NCBI GenBank assembly: GCA_964389305.1
Contig: CAYMEK010000050.1
Coordinates: 1 to 33,407 of the forward strand
DNA: 33,407 bases
Reading direction: 5' to 3'
From: CAYMEK01 sp964389305
GTDB lineage: Bacteria > Spirochaetota > Spirochaetia > SZUA-6 > DRHE01
The notes below the pieces were generated by a model that ran no database searches, had not been told where the DNA came from, and saw only the letters and a list, made by a program, of their open reading frames with translations. Position numbers and translations under genes: made by a program. This document shows positions 15,093-22,908 of this stretch, piece after piece (position 1 is the first letter of the stretch; each line of letters begins with the position of its first letter).

Positions 15093-16115
15093 CTACGGCT
15101 GTTCGACGAACTCGTTGCCGACTTTTCGAGCCCTTTCCGGCTTGTCCAGATTGATGCCCGAGGCCAGGCCTATCTCCACGAGTATGTTCCAGCCGGCGCA
15201 CAGATAAATATAAGGATCGAGGCCGTCGCCCACAGGTACCGTTATTGTCTTAAAGGGTGTCTGCCTGCCGGCGACGGCGATCACATTCAATCCCACCCCT
15301 TTTACCAGCACCTCTTGAAACTTGTCCAGCTCCTCCTCGATGGGATCGACAATGAAGACGACGTCCTCTCGGTCCATTACCTCCTCGATGCCATGGACCG
15401 CATAGGTGCCCTCCAGAAAATCGGATTTCTTCCTGGTAATTTCGTTGGTCTTTAAGGTCAATTCCTCCGCCACCCCGTCGTTGTATCCGGCGAAATATAT
15501 GGTCGGCGCTTCGACCGCCAGGCGGACTATCTCGGGATCGATGGGAAGGGTAAGCGCAGTCTCGATCTTTGCGGCCAGCTCCCGGCAGACCTCCGTCTTG
15601 TTCTTGCCGGCGATGTGCCACAGGACCGATTCGTAGAACAGCGCCTGCTCCACCACGCTCTTGGTCGCCGCGACGGCCTGCTCCCAGCCGCAGCCGAGAA
15701 CGAACGTCTTCCTGCATACCTGCTCCAGGGGCGTGCCCCTGTTGGCCGTTAAGGCGTAGCGGCGATCGTTTCCCTGCTCGGCCAGTTTCCTGGCCAGCAG
15801 CACTACTTCCTTGGTGCGCCCGGAGTTCGAGGCGTGAAACACGGCAAACTCCGAAAGATCGTACTGCGCGCACTGGCGCGAGCCGTCGGTGGCTATATGC
15901 AGCGGCATTCCCCAGCTCAGGCTCTTGCGGATGGCGTTCTTGGCGGGGAAAATACGGCTCGATCCTTCCCCTGTAAGCATCAACCGGCCGGTTTCTTCGA
16001 TCTCGGGGGCGACCTGCCGGGTAACCGCGGGGTCGAAGCTCTTCACCACCCCGATCGTTTCCATCATCTCCCGCACCAATGCATAGCGTGAGTACTTTTC
16101 CTCCCAGTTGTTCAT
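15093..16115 (-). CDS. SIS-domain sugar-phosphate isomerase (AgaS/GlmS-like)
   Basis: This 340-residue protein has two SIS folds like tagatose-6-phosphate ketose/aldose isomerase (AgaS) and the isomerase half of GlmS. The sugar-phosphate loops are visible as TGEGSSRIFPAKN (48-60) and HASNSGRTKEVV (94-105), and in the second SIS domain FAGYNDGVAEELTLKTNE. The KTNEI...EGTYAVHG segment corresponds to the catalytic region of GlmS/AgaS proteins (KxxE...HG). It is likely a cytoplasmic isomerase or deaminating isomerase acting on an imported phosphorylated sugar or amino sugar. GAAGGAG precedes the ATG. It lies between the DUF4954 gene and dhaK, with a 70-base gap to dhaK. Confidence 0.88.
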   Translation of the reverse strand: MNNWEEKYSRYALVREMMETIGVVKSFDPAVTRQVAPEIEETGRLMLTGEGSSRIFPAKNAIRKSLSWGMPLHIATDGSRQCAQYDLSEFAVFHASNSGRTKEVVLLARKLAEQGNDRRYALTANRGTPLEQVCRKTFVLGCGWEQAVAATKSVVEQALFYESVLWHIAGKNKTEVCRELAAKIETALTLPIDPEIVRLAVEAPTIYFAGYNDGVAEELTLKTNEITRKKSDFLEGTYAVHGIEEVMDREDVVFIVDPIEEELDKFQEVLVKGVGLNVIAVAGRQTPFKTITVPVGDGLDPYIYLCAGWNILVEIGLASGINLDKPERARKVGNEFVEQP

Positions 16116-16167
16116 CTATGACTCCTTCTCCCTTGGTGGACTATGATTGCCGAGCTCCAGCAGCGTC

Positions 16168-18203
16168 TCAACCTCTCTTCTTGATCTCGTTGATTCTTTC
16201 TCTAAACTCTTCGGTTTCTTTTCGGACCTTTTTTACAAAGCTGTTGTCTTCGATCGAGCCGAGCGCAGCGTTCATCTCTTCCTGGTTGCGGAACGTTATG
16301 TGATGAAAGTAGCTGTCGTAGTCCTTGTTTCTCGATGTGTAGACCTGGTCCCGAATATATTCCTGGATCGCCATCCCCCTATCCAACGCCTCTATCCATT
16401 GCTCGCCCGTCGGAGAGCCGGTACCGAGCGCGGAACACCAGGTGGCGAAGACATGGCGTTGCTTGTTCAATACGTATTCATCCCAGTGAAGGTCATATCT
16501 TCGATGAATCTTGTCCCAGGAATCTAGCTTGCCGTTCCTGATATCCGATCGCAGATGATCCACGTCTTTTTCCGGCACCAGCTGTCCTCCGAGGTTGATC
16601 CAGTTTCTTTCNNNNNNNNNNNNNNNNNNNNNNNNNNNNNNNNNNNNNNNNNNNNNNNNNNNNNNNNNNNNNNNNNNNNNNNNNNNNNNNNNNNNNNNNN
16701 NNNNNNNNNNNCTCCATTCTGCCTTGTATATGCCCTGGCCGTCCAGATTTCCAGCAGCTCGATCGCCTTCAAGATTTCTTCTACGGTGTCCGGGGCCAAA
16801 GAATCGAATTCTATGTTTTGTATTTTGGTGGTCCGCTTATCCCTGTTGTTGAATTTCCACGTGTTCCTGGCCAAAGCATACATGTTGTACAGCCACCAGA
16901 AGGCCGGCAAGATCTCCAGTCTGTCTTTGGCTACGTTGTTGTTGAGCAGGGAAAACGGCAGGGGGATGTCAAGCTCGGCGGGGTAATCGCCTTTCGCCAG
17001 CAGACAGAACGAGGCGAAACGGCTCGAATGCTTGATGCTGGTGCACAACCCGGGCCAGAATCCCCTGCCGGCCTGAACCTCGTTGTCATTGGCCCTGCTG
17101 TTGTGATTTGAGCCTATCGTCGCTCCCGCCGCCATGTTGCTCTGTCCCATGACTACGGAGGCAATCAAGAACGAATTGTTGTGGTGTTGCTCATGGGCCG
17201 GGAAAATCAGGTTGTTGAGCACCTCGCAGCAGGAAATCGTCGAGTTGTCGCCGAGAAACGAATGTATCAATCTGGCGCCGTACTTCAGATTCGAATTGTT
17301 GCCCAGGATGAAGCGCACCGCTTTGCATCCGTAGAAAATATGACAGCCGTATCCGATGATGCCGTTGACCAGCTCGACTCCTTCTCCGATCTGGGTCGGC
17401 TCCTCGGCGCTGGAGTTGATCGTCAGGTTTTTCAGCTTGTTCGCGCCCTTGGTATAGCAATGAGAGCCGATTTTCACATCCTTGAGAATTCTGGTATTCT
17501 TGATCACGCATTGATCGCCTACTACCCCGTAGAAGCCGCGACGCGAGTCAAATCTCTTCTGGGTTATCTCTTTCAGCTTTTCCAGCAATAGTGCATCGTC
17601 GCGGTATTTCGCCCACAGGTAGGCATCCGCCGATATCATGCCGTCAAAAGGCATGACGTTTCTGCAGCCGGTTTCGTTGATAAGGTCGAGCCAGATACGT
17701 AGCTCTTCCGGCTCTCCGTCTTTTATGATTCCATTCCCGAACTTGGCATGATTGGTGCAATGGAACTCGTCTATGTTTGCCAGAATAGACCGGTCACCGA
17801 TTATGTAGTGCGCCAGGTAGCTCACGTTGTGAATGGCTACATCATCCCCGATATCGCAAGCAATGATCGTGCTGTTGGTAATACCGGCCGGTAGCTGGAG
17901 GTCATGGTGTTCCAGGATAACCTTCCGCACCCTGCCGATTCGAACCAGTCCAAAAAACGCGCTGTTTCTGATGTGAAGCGGATTGAAGTCCTCGGCAACC
18001 AGGATGTCGTCCCAGTTGTCCGCGCTGTTGCCGTTCTGCACCAGATGCTTCACTTCCGCGGATTTCAACGGCCGCCAATGCGTTGGCGGCTTGGCGACCT
18101 GCTCGTTCCTCAGGTAATATTCGTCCTTGTCCCGGGGTAGGTATTCCTCCGGTATAAAGCCGCGGCCGAGATTCTCTGCCGGTAGGAGATTGACCGAATC
18201 CAT
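16168..18203 (-). CDS. DUF4954/DUF6819 left-handed beta-helix protein, interrupted by an assembly gap
   Basis: This is one gene of about 670-680 residues split by 100 N at 16612-16711. The 497 codons before the gap hold many hexapeptide repeats of left-handed beta-helix type, such as IIGDRSILANID, VVGDQCVIKN and TIGSNHNSRAN. Repeats of this fold bind sugar nucleotides or acyl groups in relatives. After the gap the family C-terminus continues (RNWINLGGQLV, then DSWDKIHRRYDLHW) in another frame. The apparent shift is explained because the gap length is arbitrary. GGGAGG lies upstream of the ATG at 18203. The family has no established function that I know of. Here it is inside a sugar operon just before the SIS isomerase, so a role as a sugar-phosphate or sugar-nucleotide enzyme or sensor is likely. 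Confidence 0.85.
16612..16711. other. Assembly gap (100 N)
   Basis: The run has exactly 100 undefined bases, a conventional scaffolding length rather than a measured one. It falls inside the DUF4954 gene and breaks its frame. Confidence 0.99.
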
Positions 18204-18245
18204 ATAGTATCCTCCCTGTTATGGCTGCATGCGGGCAGCTGTCGA

Positions 18246-18419
18246 CTAGGGCATCTCGATCTGGGCTTTTACACTGTCCGGTTTCGGTGCGCAGGCATAT
18301 TCGAACGCCCGGATGCCTTCCTTGAACGTTAAGGTATCGGTAACGAAGGGCTTCACGTCGATCTTTCCCGATCCCATCAATCTCAAAGTCCGCGGATAGG
18401 CATGGGCGTTGCGAATCAA
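18246..18419 (-). pseudogene. 3' remnant of a polyol dehydrogenase (sorbitol/xylitol dehydrogenase type)
   Basis: Fifty-seven codons ending in TAG at 18246 read NAHAYPRTLRLMGSGKID, VKPFVTDTLTFKEGIRAFEY and so on. This is the typical C-terminal end of medium-chain sorbitol/xylitol dehydrogenases. Zinc site, Rossmann motif and about 290 upstream residues are missing. The dehydrogenase-like sequence begins at the stop codon of the upstream permease; a TTG overlaps that stop (TTGA at 18416-18419), so a short peptide could still be made. It differs from both complete dehydrogenases in the window, so it is from a third gene lost by deletion. A mis-assembly is possible but less likely, since the junction keeps the permease complete. 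Confidence 0.75.
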
Positions 18420-19252
18420 CCCTTCAGCGCTCCGGCCACCAGACCTTCGATCAGCCGTTCCTTGGTCACGGCGTAGAAGGCGAGCAGGGGCAGCATGGTG
18501 AGCAGCAGGGCGGCCATCATGGTGGGCACGTCGGTGCTGAACTCGCCCTGGAAGTTCCAGAGGGCCAGGGTCAGGGGACGGAACTTGACCGAGTTGATGA
18601 GCACGAGGGGAAAGATAAAATCGTTCCAGAGTATCACCGAGTTGTAGATTCCCACCGCCGTTACCGCCGGACGGGAGATGGGCAGCACCACCCGCCAGAA
18701 AACCTGAAACTTGTTGGCCCCGTCCATGAAGGCGGCTTCTTCCAGGCTCCCGGGGATCTCGCCCATGAAGGAGGCCAGGATAAAAACGGCCACTGGCAGG
18801 TTGAAAGCTACGTAGGGCCCGATCAAGGCCCAGAGCGAGTCGTACATTCCGATCGTGCGGGTGATGATGTACACCGGGATGAGGGTGATATGAACCGGGA
18901 TGGTCAGGCCGCTCACGAACAGGTAGTAGAACAAGCCGCTCAGGCGGAAGCGGATCCGGGACAGCCCGTAGGAGGCGGAGCTTCCGGCCAGCAGTATCAC
19001 GGCCAGGGAGACACTCACCACGAAGGCGGAGTTGAACAGGAAGCGGGGAAAGTGAGTCTTCCACACCTTCTCGTAGTTGGACAGGGAGAGCTTGCCGGGA
19101 AGCGTCCAGACGTCTCCCAGGAAAAACTCCTCCGACGTCTTGAAGGAGTTCTGGATGAGAAAGATCAGGGGGTAGATGGTGATCAACAGCCAGATTACCG
19201 CCAGCAGGTAGATAATCAGTCGGGAAGCCACGGCCTGCCGGTTTTTAAGCAT
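18416..19252 (-). CDS. Carbohydrate ABC transporter permease, MalG/UgpE type
   Basis: This 278-residue inner-membrane permease has about six membrane segments (first at residues 12-32). The EAA loop is GSLEEAAFMDGANKFQVFWR followed by VVLPISRPAV, the contact site for the ATPase, and the MalG-type end is RLIEGLVAGALKG. The ATG overlaps the upstream permease gene by 8 bases and has GGGAGACGG before it. Its stop codon coincides with the beginning of the dehydrogenase remnant. It pairs with the MalF-type protein encoded at 19245-20123; no ATPase gene adjoins. Confidence 0.94.
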   Translation of the reverse strand: MLKNRQAVASRLIIYLLAVIWLLITIYPLIFLIQNSFKTSEEFFLGDVWTLPGKLSLSNYEKVWKTHFPRFLFNSAFVVSVSLAVILLAGSSASYGLSRIRFRLSGLFYYLFVSGLTIPVHITLIPVYIITRTIGMYDSLWALIGPYVAFNLPVAVFILASFMGEIPGSLEEAAFMDGANKFQVFWRVVLPISRPAVTAVGIYNSVILWNDFIFPLVLINSVKFRPLTLALWNFQGEFSTDVPTMMAALLLTMLPLLAFYAVTKERLIEGLVAGALKG

Positions 19253-20123
19253 ACACCGTCTCCCTTCTCCCCAACCGCAGCACGATCACGGTCAGGACGA
19301 AGGAGATGAGGAACATGAATACCGCCACGGTGCTGCCGTAACCCATGTTGAAGCTGGTGAAAGCCTGCTTGTACATATAGGTCGCCAGCAGCTCGCTGGC
19401 ATGGTTGGGCCCTCCCTCGGTCATGACGTAGATCAGGCCGAAATATTTGAGGGAGCCGGTAAGGGAAAGGATGGCGGCCGTGCGAATCGTGTTGACCAGC
19501 AGGGGCAGGGTGATTTGAAAAAAGGTCGCCGAAGGGGAGGCTCCGTCGATGTAGGCCGCCTCGATCAGCTCCCGGGAGATTCCGGCCAGGCCGGCGGCGA
19601 AGATCACCATGTAGAAGGGAATGTACTGCCAGCAGATGGTCACGATAATGGCCGGCAGGGCCAGATTAGGCTCACCCAGCCAGCCGCGAGTCAGGGCGCC
19701 CAGGCCGACGAGCCGCAAGGCGGCGTTGAGCAGGCCGTAGCTCGGCTCGTAGATGAACTTCCAGGTGATGCCGATGGCCACCGCCGAGAGCATCATGGGC
19801 ACGAAATACAGCAGCTTGAACACCCGGACTCCCCTGAGCTGGGAGGAGACCAGAAGCCCCAGGGCCAGACCCATGGGAAGCTGGATGGCGATCGAGGCCA
19901 CCACCAGGATCAGGTTGTTGCGGAAGCTCTTCCAGAAAACATCATCTTGGACCAGCCGGATCCAGTTTCCGAATCCCAGGTAGGTCTTGGTCGGGGAGAT
20001 GCCATTCCAGCGGAAGAGGCTGTAGTAGGCGGAAGCCGGGATGGGATAGATGAAGTAGAAGAAGTAGATGAGCAGGGCGGGCAGGATGAACAGCAGAGCT
20101 GAGAGAAAATCGTTTTTCTTCAT
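19245..20123 (-). CDS. Carbohydrate ABC transporter permease, MalF/UgpA type
   Basis: This 292-residue permease has a first membrane segment at residues 8-30 (LLFILPALLIYFFYFIYPI) and the EAA loop ELIEAAYIDGASPSATFFQ followed by ITLPLL. The start is set at the ATG at 20123 because GGGAG lies just upstream. A longer frame would begin with GTG inside the terminator hairpin and adds no family sequence. It is translated together with the MalG-type gene (8-base overlap). Similarity to the first importer (6728-7618) is that of family members, not a recent duplication. Confidence 0.93.
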   Translation of the reverse strand: MKKNDFLSALLFILPALLIYFFYFIYPIPASAYYSLFRWNGISPTKTYLGFGNWIRLVQDDVFWKSFRNNLILVVASIAIQLPMGLALGLLVSSQLRGVRVFKLLYFVPMMLSAVAIGITWKFIYEPSYGLLNAALRLVGLGALTRGWLGEPNLALPAIIVTICWQYIPFYMVIFAAGLAGISRELIEAAYIDGASPSATFFQITLPLLVNTIRTAAILSLTGSLKYFGLIYVMTEGGPNHASELLATYMYKQAFTSFNMGYGSTVAVFMFLISFVLTVIVLRLGRRETVYA

Positions 20124-20168
20124 GGTCTCCCGGCCGTTTCGGCTTCTTACTGTAGCAGTTTGCTTACG

Positions 20169-20199
20169 AAAAAACACCCCCCGGGTGAGCCGGGGGGTG
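20169..20199 (-). terminator. Intercistronic hairpin with T-tract after the second binding protein gene
   Basis: A perfect 10-base stem (CACCCCCCGG at 20175-20184 with its complement at 20190-20199) and 5-base loop is followed on the minus strand by six T (A-run 20169-20174). It begins 18 bases after the binding protein stop. It is placed exactly like the hairpin at 7641-7675 of the first importer, so it is probably a partial terminator that sets binding protein above permease. Confidence 0.88.
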
Positions 20200-20216
20200 C
20201 TGTCATGAAGGCCTGC

Positions 20217-21509
20217 TTACTTGCTCGTCTCTTCGATGATTGCCTGCTCCTGTCTGCGGGCCATCTCTTCAGGGGTGATCTGCAGCCCCATGAGAGCCTG
20301 CACCAAGTCCTTGTGCAGCTCGCCCATGGCCGGGGGCAGGAACTGATCGTAGTAAACCTGAACGTGTCCTGCCTTCTCGAAGGCCTGAGCGACCTTCTTC
20401 ATGATCGGAACGTCGACGTAGCTCGAAGCGTTCTTGACCGGCGGCACGTAGCCGGCTCCGGCCAGGGATTCGATATAGGATTTACTCATGATGAAGTCCG
20501 TAAGGTACTTCTCGGCCTCCGGCTTGTTCTTGCATGTTATGGCGATGCAGTAGTAGTTCTGTCCCGGGCTGCCGATCAGGTCGGTGGGATCGCCTTTTCC
20601 GCCTTCCACGGTGGGGAAGGGGAAGAGGTCGAGTTGGGCCCGGGTTTCGGGAGACTCGGCCTCGGCTTGGCCGACGAACCAGTTGCCCATCAGGTGCACA
20701 CCGGCCTTCTTGGAATAGATCAGCATCCTGGACTGGCCCGTGTCCTCGTCCATGCCGTTGAAGCCGTCGGGGAAGAAGCCGCGCTTGACCAGGTCCTGCA
20801 GGGCCTGTCCGGCCTTGATGTAACCCGGAGCCTCGAAGCTGCCGCCCGCCTTGCGGTACAGGGCATCGAGGAACATGTCGGCGCCGCCGTAGCGGTCGGC
20901 CAGGTACATGTAGAAGAACGAGCCGGGCCACTTGGTCTTGTTGGCCAGGGTGATGGGGATAATGCCGTTGGCCTTGAGAGTATCGCCCATGGCCAGAAAA
21001 TCCTTCTGGGTCTTGGGCGGGGTCAACCCGTACTGGGCGAACAGGTCTTTGCGGTAGAAGAAGAACACTCCGGTCAGGCCCGAGTAGGCGCTGCCGTAGG
21101 TCTTGCCGTCGAAGGTGACCGGATCGAAGGACGAGGGGATATAGGTTTTCAGCAACTTGTCCTTGATGTCGTCGATCGTGGCCACCATTCCCGAATCGAT
21201 GTACTCCTTGAGCGGGCCGCCGCCCCAGCTGTGGAAAATATCCGGCGGGGTCCCGGCGCCCATGGCCACCTTGAGCTTGGTCTTGAAGGGGTCGTTCTGA
21301 ATGTGCACCACTTCCAGGTCGACGTTGGGATTCGCGGCCATGTAGTCCTTAACCGTCTGGTCGATTATTCCCGGCAGCACGCCGGTGGTCTGCACGTCCC
21401 ACATCACCAGCTTCACCTTCCCGGCTGCCGCCTCCTTCGTTCCGCCGGCGAAGACGAGCGCGGTGGAAAGAACAAGCAAGCAGAGCGTCAACAGCCCTAG
21501 CTTTTTCAC
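20217..21509 (-). CDS. Sugar ABC transporter substrate-binding protein
   Basis: This 430-residue periplasmic binding protein (SBP_bac_1/8 family) starts the long catabolic operon. The signal peptide VKKLGLLTLCLLVLSTALVFA is followed by GGTKEAAAGK, close to the AAGKGE of the first binding protein; no lipobox is seen. Domain marks are KLVMWDVQTTG at the mature start, GVFFFYRKDLFAQYGL and VHLMGNWFVGQAEAE. The GTG at 21509 is chosen because GAGGAGGT lies 5 bases upstream; a longer frame to 21569 would put the promoter-proximal leader into the protein. Expected ligand is a mono- or oligosaccharide or polyol. Confidence 0.93.
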   Translation of the reverse strand: MKKLGLLTLCLLVLSTALVFAGGTKEAAAGKVKLVMWDVQTTGVLPGIIDQTVKDYMAANPNVDLEVVHIQNDPFKTKLKVAMGAGTPPDIFHSWGGGPLKEYIDSGMVATIDDIKDKLLKTYIPSSFDPVTFDGKTYGSAYSGLTGVFFFYRKDLFAQYGLTPPKTQKDFLAMGDTLKANGIIPITLANKTKWPGSFFYMYLADRYGGADMFLDALYRKAGGSFEAPGYIKAGQALQDLVKRGFFPDGFNGMDEDTGQSRMLIYSKKAGVHLMGNWFVGQAEAESPETRAQLDLFPFPTVEGGKGDPTDLIGSPGQNYYCIAITCKNKPEAEKYLTDFIMSKSYIESLAGAGYVPPVKNASSYVDVPIMKKVAQAFEKAGHVQVYYDQFLPPAMGELHKDLVQALMGLQITPEEMARRQEQAIIEETSK

Positions 21510-21540
21510 TGTGCACCTCCTCATTTTTTTTTGTTTTTCC

Positions 21541-21559
21541 ATCAGAATCGAAATCTGAT
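21541..21559. promoter_or_regulatory. Near-palindromic operator candidate in the second importer leader
   Basis: ATCAGAATCGAAATCTGAT has 8-base arms matching at 7 positions around a CGA centre. It lies between the -10 and the Shine-Dalgarno of the binding protein gene, the position of a repressor site. It shares only a CGAA core with the TATCGAA sites, so the regulator may be different. Confidence 0.5.
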
Positions 21560-21572
21560 AGCCTTTCATTAC

Positions 21573-21601
21573 ATATTAAATGTACTTTTCCGGATTGTCA
21601 A
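21573..21601 (-). promoter_or_regulatory. Sigma-70 promoter of the DhaKL/DUF4954 catabolic operon
   Basis: Minus strand TTGACA (21596-21601), 17-base spacer, TAATAT (21573-21578). Consensus match is 11 of 12 or better apart from the inner -10 bases. It lies 64 bases upstream of the GTG start. Confidence 0.78.
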
Positions 21602-21759
21602 ACGTTAAAACTAGGTGGTATCTGACGGATGATCCGGCGCGGCGGCTGTGGCGAACGTTGTTCTAACGGGCGCGGCTGGCCGGACCGATCGGCTGGTACA
21701 CTCCGGATACTCTGCGGATGTCCGGATTGTGCAAGCCATGGGTATTCCCGTAATATCGG

Positions 21760-22908
21760 CTAAACGTCGTCTAAGCTTGCCGCCAGTCTTTTCACCCCTT
21801 CCTGCAGCTCTTCGGGGCTGTAGTAGGAGAAGCTCAGACGCAGGTGGCTGCGGGATTTTCCGGTGGCCGAGAACGACGATCCTGGAACGAAGCGCACCTT
21901 GTTTCTCCTGGCTGCGGTCAGAAGCGCCGCCGTGTCCTGGTTTCCTGTGAGCCGCAGCCATACGAAGAATCCCCCCTTTGGCTGGCTGAAATACACCCGG
22001 CCGGCCAAGTGCCGCCGAACGGCGCTGCTCATGGCCTGCAGCTGCTTCTGATACTCGATCCGAAGATGATCGAGGTGCCTGTCCTGGAGTCCCAGCTCCA
22101 GTGCGCTTCGCACCAGAGAAGAGGTAAAGGGATTCAGCCCGCCGCCGCTGTCCAGCATTCCGCATTCCATCAAGGGCAGCAAGACTTTCCGAGCGGCCTG
22201 TATCCAGCCAAGACGCAGGCCCGGGGCCAGGATCTTGGAGAAGGATCCGAGGGAGATCACATTCCCCTCTGATATGAATCCGGCCAGCGGTACCGGCGCC
22301 GCGCCCTCGTAGGTGAGCAGGTGATACACCTCGTCGGCCACGACCAGGAGTTCCTGCTCTGCGCTGAGCTCCGCCAGGCGAAGGCGGCGCTCGGCGGCGA
22401 GCGTGGCTCCCGACGGGTTCTGGTGGGTGGGTACAATGTAGAGAAACGCGGGCCTGGTCTTTGCCAGCTCTTCCTCCAGGGCCTCGACAATCAAGCCTTC
22501 TTCATCCGTAGGAATGCTCACGACCTGCAGCCGGTGGTCGGCGAAGATGCGCAGAGCCAGGAAATAGGTGGGCTCTTCTACAAAAACGATGTCTCCGGAA
22601 GCGGCGAACAGGGTACAGATCAGGTCCAGGGCCTGAGAGACGCCTGCGGAAACGAAGAGCTGTTCTTCGGCTACGGCCGTCCCGTAGCTGCGGCTGAGGA
22701 ATGAAGCCAGCTCCCGCCGAAAATATCCATCTCCCTGTTCGTAGCCGTACTGCAGGTAAGAAGGGTCGCCGCCTCGCAGCCTGTGCTCGGCGGCCTGGCG
22801 CATGATCGGCAGCGGCAGCAGCGCGGGGTTGGGATGCCCCAGGGCGAGATCGATCATCCCGGCGGCGGTGTCGGCCTGAATGGTGCTTAGCACGGCCGGG
22901 CGGTTCAC
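21760..22908 (-). CDS. PLP-dependent aminotransferase, class I/II
   Basis: This 382-residue enzyme has fold type I and resembles 2-aminoadipate/multi-substrate aminotransferases and the enzyme half of MocR regulators. Seen are the entry motif LALGHPNPALLPL, Asn164 in HQNPSG, Asp192 and Tyr195 in VVADEVYHLL, the PLP lysine Lys225 in SLGSFSKILAPGLRLGW, and the carboxylate-binding arginine near LRLSFSYY. There is no N-terminal GntR domain, so it is an enzyme only. The GTG start overlaps the TGA of the lipoprotein gene (GTGA), with no strong Shine-Dalgarno of its own, so it is probably translated by coupling. The amino acid substrate is unknown. Confidence 0.9.
   Translation of the reverse strand: MNRPAVLSTIQADTAAGMIDLALGHPNPALLPLPIMRQAAEHRLRGGDPSYLQYGYEQGDGYFRRELASFLSRSYGTAVAEEQLFVSAGVSQALDLICTLFAASGDIVFVEEPTYFLALRIFADHRLQVVSIPTDEEGLIVEALEEELAKTRPAFLYIVPTHQNPSGATLAAERRLRLAELSAEQELLVVADEVYHLLTYEGAAPVPLAGFISEGNVISLGSFSKILAPGLRLGWIQAARKVLLPLMECGMLDSGGGLNPFTSSLVRSALELGLQDRHLDHLRIEYQKQLQAMSSAVRRHLAGRVYFSQPKGGFFVWLRLTGNQDTAALLTAARRNKVRFVPGSSFSATGKSRSHLRLSFSYYSPEELQEGVKRLAASLDDV

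Noticed and set aside
13781..15154. 457-codon open frame on the + strand
   Set aside because: It lies opposite dhaK and part of dhaL, which carry intact active-site motifs; no ribosome site or domain is seen.
20160..21500. 446-codon open frame on the + strand
   Set aside because: It is the antisense of the second binding protein gene; its length reflects high GC and wobble bias, not coding.
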